Assembly (NCBI GenBank): GCA_947630465.1
Contig: CANRHT010000039.1
Span: forward strand, 1 to 12,852
Direction of reading: 5' to 3'
Length of the DNA: 12,852 nucleotides
Source of the DNA: an uncultured Pseudomonadaceae bacterium
GTDB lineage: Bacteria > Pseudomonadota > Gammaproteobacteria > Pseudomonadales > Pseudomonadaceae
The notes under the pieces are model-generated. The model was given only the letters and a program-made list of their open reading frames with translations. It was not told the DNA's origin and ran no database searches. The position numbers and the translations under genes are program-made. The first letter of the stretch is position 1. Each line of letters starts with the position of its first letter. Shown here piece by piece: positions 7,695 through 12,852 of the stretch.

Positions 7695-8003
7695 ATGTTG
7701 CCTCCTATTCCGCAAGGGCTGGTACCTGTTACATCACAGCATGATGTGGTGAAGCCTCAGCCGCCTGTTGCTCCTGTAGTGCCGATGACGGAAAGTGCTA
7801 AAGACAGTGCTTTAAGTTTAGATCGAGATGAGGTTGCTGCTGCACAGGAGCGCGCGCGCGAAGAACAACGTCGACGGCAGAAGCGTCAACAAGATGCAGA
7901 TCAAACAGGTGAGCTGGACGTTGAAGATGAGCAAGATAGCCCGGAAAATCTTGAGCAAACTGGCATATCACGCAAAGGGTTGTGGGTTGATATTAAGGTG
8001 TAG
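7695..8003 (+). CDS. Conserved hypothetical charged protein (102 aa), rapA-divergent
   Basis: The start is well supported by AGGAG (7683-7687) 7 nt upstream of the ATG. The protein has no signal peptide or membrane segment. Residues 1-35 are rich in Pro and Val (MLPPIPQGLVPV, then PQPPVAPVVP). Residues 44-68 form a strongly charged, probably coiled-coil helix (RDEVAAAQERAREEQRRRQKRQQ). An acidic tract follows (ELDVEDEQDSPENLEQ, 73-88), and it ends with KGLWVDIKV. I know of similar proteins next to rapA in pseudomonads (PA3307 position in P. aeruginosa, from memory), without an assigned function. It probably works through protein contacts, as most of the sequence looks disordered or helical. 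A short GC dinucleotide run (about 7848-7858) falls within the helix. It precedes the 56-aa gene by 62 bp. Confidence 0.8.
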   Translation: MLPPIPQGLVPVTSQHDVVKPQPPVAPVVPMTESAKDSALSLDRDEVAAAQERAREEQRRRQKRQQDADQTGELDVEDEQDSPENLEQTGISRKGLWVDIKV

Positions 8004-8065
8004 TGGCCCTGCGTCTGTGTGAGCGATGTAAATATGGCCTGTTGTATACATAATAAGGTGTCGAG

Positions 8066-8236
8066 ATGAGTAATGAATCCATTGAAAATGTTATTGATTT
8101 GTCTGTTGAGCGCAGCAAACGTATTCATGATTTAAATGAAAAGCGCTTACAAAATGTGCGCTCAGCATTTATCAATGTTTTACCGCTGGCAAAAAAGAAG
8201 AACACAGCAAACAGAAAAGCTAAAAAGAAGCGCTGA
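8066..8236 (+). CDS. Small, highly basic hypothetical protein (56 aa)
   Basis: ATG at 8066 is preceded by AAGGTG (8055-8060) with 5-nt spacing, and the frame stays open to TGA at 8234-8236. The product starts MSNESIENVIDLSVERSKRI. A predicted amphipathic helix spans about 5-40, and the tail is very Lys/Arg-rich (LAKKKNTANRKAKKKR, 41-56). It has no membrane segment or cysteines. The acidic start and basic tail suggest nucleic-acid or ribosome/polymerase contact, but this is only inference. It sits between the rapA-linked 102-aa gene and the ANR-controlled ccoM-like unit, which is the position of PA3306 in P. aeruginosa (from memory). The strong ribosome-binding site and codon-like composition argue for a real gene. 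Confidence 0.72.
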   Translation: MSNESIENVIDLSVERSKRIHDLNEKRLQNVRSAFINVLPLAKKKNTANRKAKKKR

Positions 8237-8251
8237 GGTGGGTCTGTTCTA

Positions 8252-8265
8252 TTGACCTCTATCAA
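8252..8265 (+). promoter_or_regulatory. ANR/FNR box upstream of the ccoM-like / phrS unit
   Basis: TTGACCTCTATCAA matches the ANR/FNR consensus TTGAT-N4-ATCAA at 9 of 10 specified bases. Its centre (8258.5) is 41.5 bp upstream of the start site predicted from the -10 TATCTT (8288-8293), the standard class II activating position. Transcription is therefore expected to rise when oxygen falls. Confidence 0.85.
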
Positions 8266-8287
8266 TGCTTAATTGCCAGTTGTACCG

Positions 8288-8293
8288 TATCTT
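8288..8293 (+). promoter_or_regulatory. -10 element of the ANR-dependent promoter
   Basis: TATCTT occupies 8288-8293, predicting transcription start near 8300. There is no good -35 hexamer, as expected when an ANR dimer centred at -41.5 replaces that contact. Confidence 0.65.
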
Positions 8294-8329
8294 TGTTACA
8301 ACTTAACTAGAAAGCGAGAGGTAGTTGCA

Positions 8330-8449
8330 ATGTTTATGGACGTCGTGGTTTTTGCCGGCATTGGCACGGTAGCTCTTATGATCGCTTTCTTTGTAGGCCT
8401 CTATTATTTTGTTAAAAAGGCAGATGAGAAGCATAATTCCTCAAACTGA
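8330..8449 (+). CDS. ccoM: CcoM-like small membrane subunit of cbb3 cytochrome c oxidase (39 aa)
   Basis: The 39-codon ORF starts at ATG 8330 behind the purine-rich GAGAGG (8316-8321), with 8-nt spacing. The product is one hydrophobic helix (about residues 5-28) with a short charged C-terminal tail KKADEKHNSSN. The N-terminal pattern MF-x-D-x-VV-x-AG-x-x-TV-x-LM-x-AF matches, as I recall it, CcoM, the single-helix subunit found in the Pseudomonas stutzeri cbb3 oxidase structure. The tail of this copy differs. cbb3 oxidases serve respiration at low oxygen, and the ANR box upstream fits that role. The same ORF position in P. aeruginosa is the 37-codon ORF inside PhrS. An N-in orientation is not certain. 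A functional peptide is likely; the name rests on recalled similarity. Confidence 0.75.
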   Translation: MFMDVVVFAGIGTVALMIAFFVGLYYFVKKADEKHNSSN

Positions 8450-8482
8450 TTTTTTAACGTTACGAGCACGCAAGGCAATTTG

Positions 8483-8507
8483 GGCAACTTTATGTTGCCT
8501 TTTTTTT
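8483..8507 (+). terminator. Intrinsic terminator of the phrS/ccoM unit
   Basis: GGCAAC (8483-8488), loop TTTAT, GTTGCC (8494-8499), then eight T residues (8500-8507). This is a strong Rho-independent terminator. An alternative longer pairing, AAGGCAA (8472-8478) with TTGCCTT (8495-8501), competes with it and could give the RNA a second fold. Confidence 0.9.
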
Positions 8508-8530
8508 CGCCTGTAGTTTGTGATAAGTAG

Positions 8531-8561
8531 AAAACCAGAGGCCGTAAAGCCTCTGGTTTTT
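8531..8561 (-). terminator. Bidirectional intrinsic terminator at the mxtR 3' end
   Basis: CCAGAGGC (8535-8542) and GCCTCTGG (8549-8556) form a perfect 8-bp stem around CGTAAA. A4 lies on one side and T5 on the other, so it can terminate in both directions. It begins right at the stop codon of the kinase gene and also insulates it from the convergent phrS/ccoM unit. Confidence 0.9.
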
Positions 8562-11500
8562 AGTTGGGTCGATAGCGGTTCATCAGTGCGCGCAGTGCTG
8601 CAGGTTTAAGCGGTTTGGTTAAGAAGTGTAATCCTACAGCTTGCACTTGGCTTAACAGCTCTGGGCGGCCATCAGCGCTGATAACAATCCCGGGTATTGT
8701 GGTGTTGGTGTATTCGTTGAGCCATTCCATTAGTGCGATGCCGGTATCGCCACCGTCTAAGTGAAAGTCCACTAGAGCAATATCTGGCGCAATGCCGTCT
8801 TGTAGTATGTGCTCGCACTCCTGGCGATTACTTGCCGTTGAGACATGACAGCCCCAGCGTGAGAGCAAACTTTGCATGCCGACTAAGATGCTACTTTCAT
8901 TATCCACGCAAAGAACACGTAAACCGGCTAGTGGCTGTACTGCAGCGTTGTCTTGGCGTACCGGTGCTGGCGCATTATTAATTACACCCGCGTAGAGCGG
9001 GGTGGTAATGCTAAACACGCTGCCTTTATTTAGCCAAGAGCGCACTTCGATTTTATGCTCGAGTACTTTGCTCAGCCCGTCGGCAATCGCTAACCCTAGA
9101 CCTAAGCCTTTCTCTTCGCGAGTTTGGTGGCTGTCGAGGCGTTTGAATTCTTCAAAAATAAATTGCAGTTTGTCGGCTGGGATGCCTTGTCCGCGATCCC
9201 AAACATCAATACGCACGTGATCACCTTGGCGGCGTACACCTAGCAGCACGCTGCCGTTGGCATAGCGAAATGCATTAGTTAAAAAGTTTTGTACGATACG
9301 CCGTAGTAATCTTGGATCGCTGACAATATTGAGTGATGTGCTGCGCAAGCGAAAGCTAATACCCTGTTGTTCAGCTAGCGCGGTAAATTCAGCGCCCAAA
9401 GCTTCAAGCCATGGACCCAAGGCAAAAGGTTGGCAATGTGGAGTGATACGGCCACTTTCTAAGCGCGAAATATCTAAGAGATCGCTGATTAAATCTTCAG
9501 CTGAGCGTAAAGAGCTGTCGAGATTTTTCACCAACTCTTGTGCATCATCGGGTAGCGCATCTTGGTGAGAGAGTGCGGCTGAAAATAAGCGGGCAGCGTT
9601 TAACGGTTGCATTAAGTCGTGGCTAACCGCAGCGAGAAAGCGTGTTTTAGATTGGTTAGCACCTTCAGCAACATGTTTGGCATCGCTCAGGGCAATATTG
9701 AGCTGAGAGAGTTCGTGGGTACGCTCGCTGACCCGGCGCTCAAGGCTTTCATTGGCTTCCTTTAAGGCTTTTTCCGCTTCACGGAACGCCGTAATATCTG
9801 TAAAGCTCATCACAAAGCCGCCGCCCGGCATGGGGTTACCGATCAGTTCAATCACACGACCGTTAGGGAAGAGGCGTTCTGAGGTGTGCGCCGTACCTTG
9901 GCGCATCCAAAATAGACGTTTGCCAACATGGGTGTCGACATCGCCCGGGCCGCACAAGCCGTGTTCGGCGTTATGGCGGATAATGTCAGCGATGGGGCGG
10001 CCTACTTTGATCAGGTCATCTGGGTAGTCAAACAGTTTTAAATAGCGGCTGTTCCACGCCACTAAGCGCAGCGAGCGGTCAACAACGCTGATACCTTGGG
10101 TGATATTCTCAATGGCTCCTTGCAGTAGCGTGCGGTTGAACTGTAAAACTTCCGATGCCTCGCCGACGATGCGCACGACATCTTCAACATACATTTCACG
10201 GCCTTCAATAGCCGCTTTTACCACAACGCGTGTCGATGATGCGCCAAGCACACCATTGAGTAAGCGTTCGGTGTGCGCAACCCATTCGCTGCTGGCTGTT
10301 TCAGATGGGTTAAACCCGAGGCCCTGCTTGTAAGCGAAGCGGATAAAGCTTTGTTTAGCGCGATCATCACCCACAAAACGGCCCGCTAAAATCAACAGAT
10401 CGCTGATTTGTACGGTGAATGTTTGGCGACTACCCACGTGTTGACCAATAAAACGACTCGCTTGCCAGTGTTCTGATACGCGTGTTTTAGAGAACAAAGA
10501 CACCAGCACAAAGAGGACAAAGTTGCCGCTGAGTGATAAGAATACGCCTAAAGTGAGTGGGTCGATCGGCAGACCAAAGGGTTTGCTCGATAGCCAAGGT
10601 AGGCCGGGAAAGCTACTTAAAGACCAATTCATACTACTGGCAATTAAGGGTAGGACTAAGGTGTATGCCCAGAGTAGCGAGCCGGCGATTAAGCCGGCAA
10701 ACACACCTTGGCGATTCGCTTGCTTCCAGATTAAGGCGCCTAGCATCGCTGGCGCTAATTGAGTTAAGGCCGCAAAAGCAATTTGACCAATAGTGGCAAG
10801 ACTCGTATTGGCGCCGAGGAAGCGGTAACTGGTATATGCCAGTAATAGAATAATAATAATACTGAGGCGGCGCGCAGTCAGCATCCAGTATCTGAAGGCT
10901 TCAAATGGGCGGTCAGTGGTACGCGCTGCAAGCATCGACGGCAGCAGGATATGGTTGGAAATCATAATGGCTAAGGTGACAGAGGCTACAATAACCATGC
11001 CGGTTGCTGCCGATGCACCGCCGATAAATGCCAAAATGGCTAATGTTGGATTGCCTTCAGCGAGCGGTAGGCTGATCACAAATGAGTCGGGAACGACCGA
11101 GGTCGGTAAGCGCAGTTGTCCTGCGAGCGCGATCGGGATAACGAACAGCGCAACTAATAATAAGTAAGCAGGAAGAACCCAGCGCGCGATACGTAAATCA
11201 TCTTCGTCAGTGTTCTCTACAACGGTGACGTGAAACTGTCGCGGCAGCGTGTAAATCGCCATCATGGCGACACAGGTTTGCACGATCATAGCCGGCCAGT
11301 TGGTGGCCTCATTCCAGTACTCTTCAAGTTTTGGAGCATCTTTAGCTTGCTGCCACAAGTCGCCGATACCGTTGTACAGGCCGAAAATCACAAACAAGCC
11401 AACAGCGATAAAAGCCATCAACTTCACCAGCGACTCAAATGCAATCGCAAACATAAGGCCGCGGTGGTGTTCTGTCACATCTAGATTACGAGTACCAAAT

Positions 11501-12024
11501 AAAATCGTGAACAGGGCCAAAGCTACCGTAACTATTAAAGCGGTGTCTTGAGCGTACATACCGGTTGAGTTGGCAGAGGTACCTGTCAGCAGGTTTACCC
11601 CCAGTACAATCCCTTTAAGCTGCAAAGCGATGTAAGGCAAAATGCCGACTAGAGTGATCAGGGTTATGACCACGGCTAAACGTTGTGATTTCCCATAACG
11701 AGCGGCAATAAAGTCAGCAATTGAGGTGATGTTTTCTTGCTTGCTGATAATGACCATTTTCTTTAGCACCCAAGGTGCAAGGGTCAGCAGTAAAATAGGG
11801 CCTATATAGATCGGTAAAAACGACCAAATCTGCTCAGCGGCTTGGCCCACTGAGCCAAAGAAAGTCCAGCTACTGCAATAGACGGCCAAAGATAAGCTGT
11901 AGATGGTGGAACGTGTGCGTGGGCTAATTGTGGTGCCGTGACGATCACCATAAAAAGCAATGGCAAATAGAATTGCCATATAGGCAAGAGCAACCAGCGC
12001 AATGAGCCCTGTGGATATTGACAT
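8560..12024 (-). CDS. mxtR: SSF transporter-linked hybrid sensor histidine kinase, MxtR/CrbS family
   Basis: The 1154-aa inner-membrane protein opens with a sodium:solute symporter (SLC5-like) module of about 13 helices (1-512). Next come a STAC linker (about 520-625), a PAS domain (about 632-745) and a coiled coil (745-790). The HisKA domain has phosphorylated His802 in FLAAVSHDLMQPLNAARL. The ATPase domain has N917, DRGQGIP (943-949) and GLGLGL (973-978). The C-terminal receiver has Asp1041, phospho-acceptor Asp1086 in IALVDFHLDGG, and Lys1137. This architecture matches P. aeruginosa PA3271 (MxtR) and Vibrio CrbS. Those pair with ErdR/CrbR to control acetyl-CoA synthetase and acetate use. 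CbrA is similar but lacks the receiver. No response regulator lies nearby, as in Pseudomonas. The start at MSISTG is backed by AGGT (12032-12035); a Met at 12042 has no ribosome site. Confidence 0.92.
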   Translation of the reverse strand: MSISTGLIALVALAYMAILFAIAFYGDRHGTTISPRTRSTIYSLSLAVYCSSWTFFGSVGQAAEQIWSFLPIYIGPILLLTLAPWVLKKMVIISKQENITSIADFIAARYGKSQRLAVVITLITLVGILPYIALQLKGIVLGVNLLTGTSANSTGMYAQDTALIVTVALALFTILFGTRNLDVTEHHRGLMFAIAFESLVKLMAFIAVGLFVIFGLYNGIGDLWQQAKDAPKLEEYWNEATNWPAMIVQTCVAMMAIYTLPRQFHVTVVENTDEDDLRIARWVLPAYLLLVALFVIPIALAGQLRLPTSVVPDSFVISLPLAEGNPTLAILAFIGGASAATGMVIVASVTLAIMISNHILLPSMLAARTTDRPFEAFRYWMLTARRLSIIIILLLAYTSYRFLGANTSLATIGQIAFAALTQLAPAMLGALIWKQANRQGVFAGLIAGSLLWAYTLVLPLIASSMNWSLSSFPGLPWLSSKPFGLPIDPLTLGVFLSLSGNFVLFVLVSLFSKTRVSEHWQASRFIGQHVGSRQTFTVQISDLLILAGRFVGDDRAKQSFIRFAYKQGLGFNPSETASSEWVAHTERLLNGVLGASSTRVVVKAAIEGREMYVEDVVRIVGEASEVLQFNRTLLQGAIENITQGISVVDRSLRLVAWNSRYLKLFDYPDDLIKVGRPIADIIRHNAEHGLCGPGDVDTHVGKRLFWMRQGTAHTSERLFPNGRVIELIGNPMPGGGFVMSFTDITAFREAEKALKEANESLERRVSERTHELSQLNIALSDAKHVAEGANQSKTRFLAAVSHDLMQPLNAARLFSAALSHQDALPDDAQELVKNLDSSLRSAEDLISDLLDISRLESGRITPHCQPFALGPWLEALGAEFTALAEQQGISFRLRSTSLNIVSDPRLLRRIVQNFLTNAFRYANGSVLLGVRRQGDHVRIDVWDRGQGIPADKLQFIFEEFKRLDSHQTREEKGLGLGLAIADGLSKVLEHKIEVRSWLNKGSVFSITTPLYAGVINNAPAPVRQDNAAVQPLAGLRVLCVDNESSILVGMQSLLSRWGCHVSTASNRQECEHILQDGIAPDIALVDFHLDGGDTGIALMEWLNEYTNTTIPGIVISADGRPELLSQVQAVGLHFLTKPLKPAALRALMNRYRPN

Positions 12025-12113
12025 GGAAATGACCTGAAGCATGAATGAGATGCGATTATGTTAAGTAAAAATCTACTTATAAGATAGCGTCTATGGGTTC
12101 TGAGTTACTCGCT

Positions 12114-12126
12114 AGGCTTGCAGCCT
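12114..12126. repeat. Small hairpin upstream of mxtR
   Basis: AGGCT-TGC-AGCCT forms a 5-bp stem with a 3-nt loop in the gap between the GNAT gene and the kinase gene. It lacks a U-run, so a weak terminator for the GNAT transcript or chance are both possible. Confidence 0.3.
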
Positions 12127-12129
12127 TAT

Positions 12130-12155
12130 GTGCACTCGACGATTATGTAGTGCAC
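12130..12155. promoter_or_regulatory. 7-bp perfect inverted repeat upstream of mxtR (possible operator or 3' hairpin)
   Basis: GTGCACT (12130-12136) and AGTGCAC (12149-12155) flank a 12-bp spacer, and each arm contains the palindrome GTGCAC. It lies about 105-130 bp upstream of the kinase start and 18 bp past the GNAT stop. Either a regulator site for mxtR or a 3' structure of the GNAT mRNA would fit the position; there is no U-run on the minus side. Confidence 0.4.
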
Positions 12156-12172
12156 GCCCGTCTTGGGGCTTA

Positions 12173-12601
12173 TTAAGATTTTATAGCGTGCATGGCAATG
12201 AGTGTTTTGTGTTGCTGATAACGATCGAGGCGTGACTTCAGTGCTTCGGGGAGTTGTTGGGTTTGCTTAAAACCTGCGCGTGTATAAAAGTCATGCAGGT
12301 CGGGGTGACAGAAGAGCCATATAGGTGCATCTGGGTAAACAGCTTGTATATGGTTAATCAGTTGCAGTGCTGCACCTTGCTGGCGAAAGCTGGGGGCTGT
12401 GAATAAGCCGGTGAGCCAATAGCCTTCAGCTACAGGCGCAAGGCATAGGCCGGCAATAATCGATTGTTCGCGTATTACCCAAGCCTCTGCTTGCTGCGTG
12501 ATGCGCATTTTACTGCCATGGTGGCGATAAAATTTTTGCAATAGAGCGCGCTGAGCTGTATCTAAGCGTTGCACGCTGCGCGGTGTCTGCTGGTCATCCA
12601 T
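12173..12601 (-). CDS. GNAT-family N-acetyltransferase
   Basis: The 142-aa protein has the GNAT fold pattern. Its acetyl-CoA binding motif is LFTAPSFRQQGAALQLINHI, with RQQGAA (73-78) as the pyrophosphate-binding Q/RxxGxG/A. The motif-B strand is APIWLFCH, followed by LHDFYTRAGF (102-111), where the Tyr is the usual general-acid candidate. The second Gly of RxxGxG is Ala here, which occurs in the family. Substrate is not identifiable. Length is normal for a single-domain GNAT. No clear Shine-Dalgarno precedes the ATG (upstream GATCATAAACA), so expression may be low. It is on the same strand as mxtR, 148 bp upstream of that gene's start, and may or may not be co-transcribed with it. Confidence 0.85.
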   Translation of the reverse strand: MDDQQTPRSVQRLDTAQRALLQKFYRHHGSKMRITQQAEAWVIREQSIIAGLCLAPVAEGYWLTGLFTAPSFRQQGAALQLINHIQAVYPDAPIWLFCHPDLHDFYTRAGFKQTQQLPEALKSRLDRYQQHKTLIAMHAIKS

Positions 12602-12814
12602 TGTTTATGATCGCTAATGGTGTATAAAGGTTGTGTGCTTTTGTTAGGCTGCGTTGAGCAGTGTAATCAGTCTTGGCGTTAATGTTAAAGCAGGTAGCTG
12701 TATAGATGTATGTGTCGAGCGTAGCGCTCTTTGCTTGAAAGTACATTAATCAGCTGGCTAGCCCTGCTGGCATTGATAAATCGGCATAAAGTTAAACAAT
12801 CGGCCAAATAGCCC
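12602..12814. other. Gene-free upstream region
   Basis: I see no coding region or RNA gene. A short hairpin, GAGCG-TAG-CGCTC (12717-12729, followed by TTT), and an 8-bp palindrome GGCTAGCC (12756-12763) are present. The last part is AT-rich (about 12775-12805, ATAAATC, CATAAAGTTAAACAAT) and could act as an UP element for the promoter that follows. Confidence 0.4.
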
Positions 12815-12842
12815 TTTACAGCTTTTTTAAAGTGTGTAGAAT
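12815..12842 (+). promoter_or_regulatory. Strong sigma70 promoter with GC-rich discriminator, reading out of the window
   Basis: TTTACA (12815-12820), 16 bp, TAGAAT (12837-12842); both hexamers match consensus at 5/6. Start is predicted near 12849. The -10 is followed by GCGCACC, the GC-rich discriminator seen on stringently controlled stable-RNA and translation promoters. An AT-rich stretch lies upstream. The gene served, quite likely a tRNA, rRNA or ribosomal operon, is beyond the window. Confidence 0.7.
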
Positions 12843-12852
12843 GCGCACCTCG

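Larger units (their letters stand above)
8300..8507 (+). ncRNA. phrS: PhrS-type short transcript (predicted, about 208 nt)
   Basis: An ANR-type promoter and an intrinsic terminator delimit a transcript of about 208 nt. P. aeruginosa PhrS is an ANR-dependent sRNA of about 213 nt that contains a short ORF of 37 codons and lies downstream of the rapA region. Size, control, gene order and internal ORF all agree. PhrS is known to stimulate pqsR translation; nothing here shows that this organism has the PQS system, so the base-pairing role may not be conserved. Start and end are predicted from sequence only. Confidence 0.7.

Noticed and set aside
7901..8128. Minus-strand frame across the small-gene region
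   Set aside because: It overlaps two plus-strand genes that have better ribosome sites, and it shows no recognisable features.
11230..11551. Plus-strand frames inside mxtR
   Set aside because: They are antisense to conserved membrane helices of the symporter module and have no independent support.
12843..12852. Start of a tRNA gene at the right edge
   Set aside because: Only a promoter and discriminator are visible. There are too few bases downstream to support any RNA gene.
1..12852. CRISPR array, prophage or insertion sequence
   Set aside because: There are no regularly spaced repeats, integrase, transposase or phage genes. The only repeat-like DNA is the short element at 3735-3898.

Overview
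The window looks like chromosomal core DNA from a Pseudomonas-type gammaproteobacterium. LolC, LolD, TrmO, RapA, the SSF-STAC-PAS hybrid kinase (MxtR/CrbS type) and the CcoM-like peptide all resemble Pseudomonas proteins most closely. By eye the base composition is near 50% GC, well below most Pseudomonas. A low-GC Pseudomonadaceae lineage, for example a Thiopseudomonas-like one, is therefore plausible, but that placement is inference. I see no phage, IS transposase, CRISPR array, rRNA or complete tRNA.

Layout. (1) 77-1655, minus strand: a compact operon of a PilZ-domain protein, a 98-aa secreted protein and a cytoplasmic glycerophosphodiester phosphodiesterase, with a 5-bp gap and then a 4-bp stop/start overlap. 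(2) 1747-3676, plus strand: lolC-type permease and lolD ATPase of the lipoprotein-release transporter, overlapping by 8 bp. No lolE follows. (3) 3677-3913: a gene-free stretch holding inverted repeats and hairpins that look like a dispersed repeat or MITE-like element. (4) 3914-7537, minus strand: rapA, then trmO downstream. (5) 7695-8507, plus strand: a 102-aa charged protein, a 56-aa very basic protein, and a short ANR/FNR-controlled transcription unit. (6) 8560-12024, minus strand: the 1154-aa transporter-linked hybrid kinase, closed by a perfect terminator hairpin. (7) 12173-12601, minus strand: a GNAT acetyltransferase. (8) At the right edge, a strong sigma70 promoter points out of the window.

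The most notable element is at 8252-8507. It has a near-perfect ANR box, a correctly placed -10, a predicted transcript of about 208 nt, an intrinsic terminator, and a 39-codon ORF whose product resembles CcoM, the small membrane subunit of cbb3 cytochrome oxidase. The gene order (rapA, two small genes, this unit) matches the P. aeruginosa neighbourhood of the sRNA PhrS. I therefore read it as a PhrS-type RNA that is also, or mainly, the mRNA of a low-oxygen oxidase subunit.

The second point is the lol locus. P. aeruginosa has lolC-lolD-lolE, whereas here the third gene is absent and the repeat-like DNA sits in its place. The permease may therefore work as a homodimer (LolF style), or lolE may lie elsewhere.
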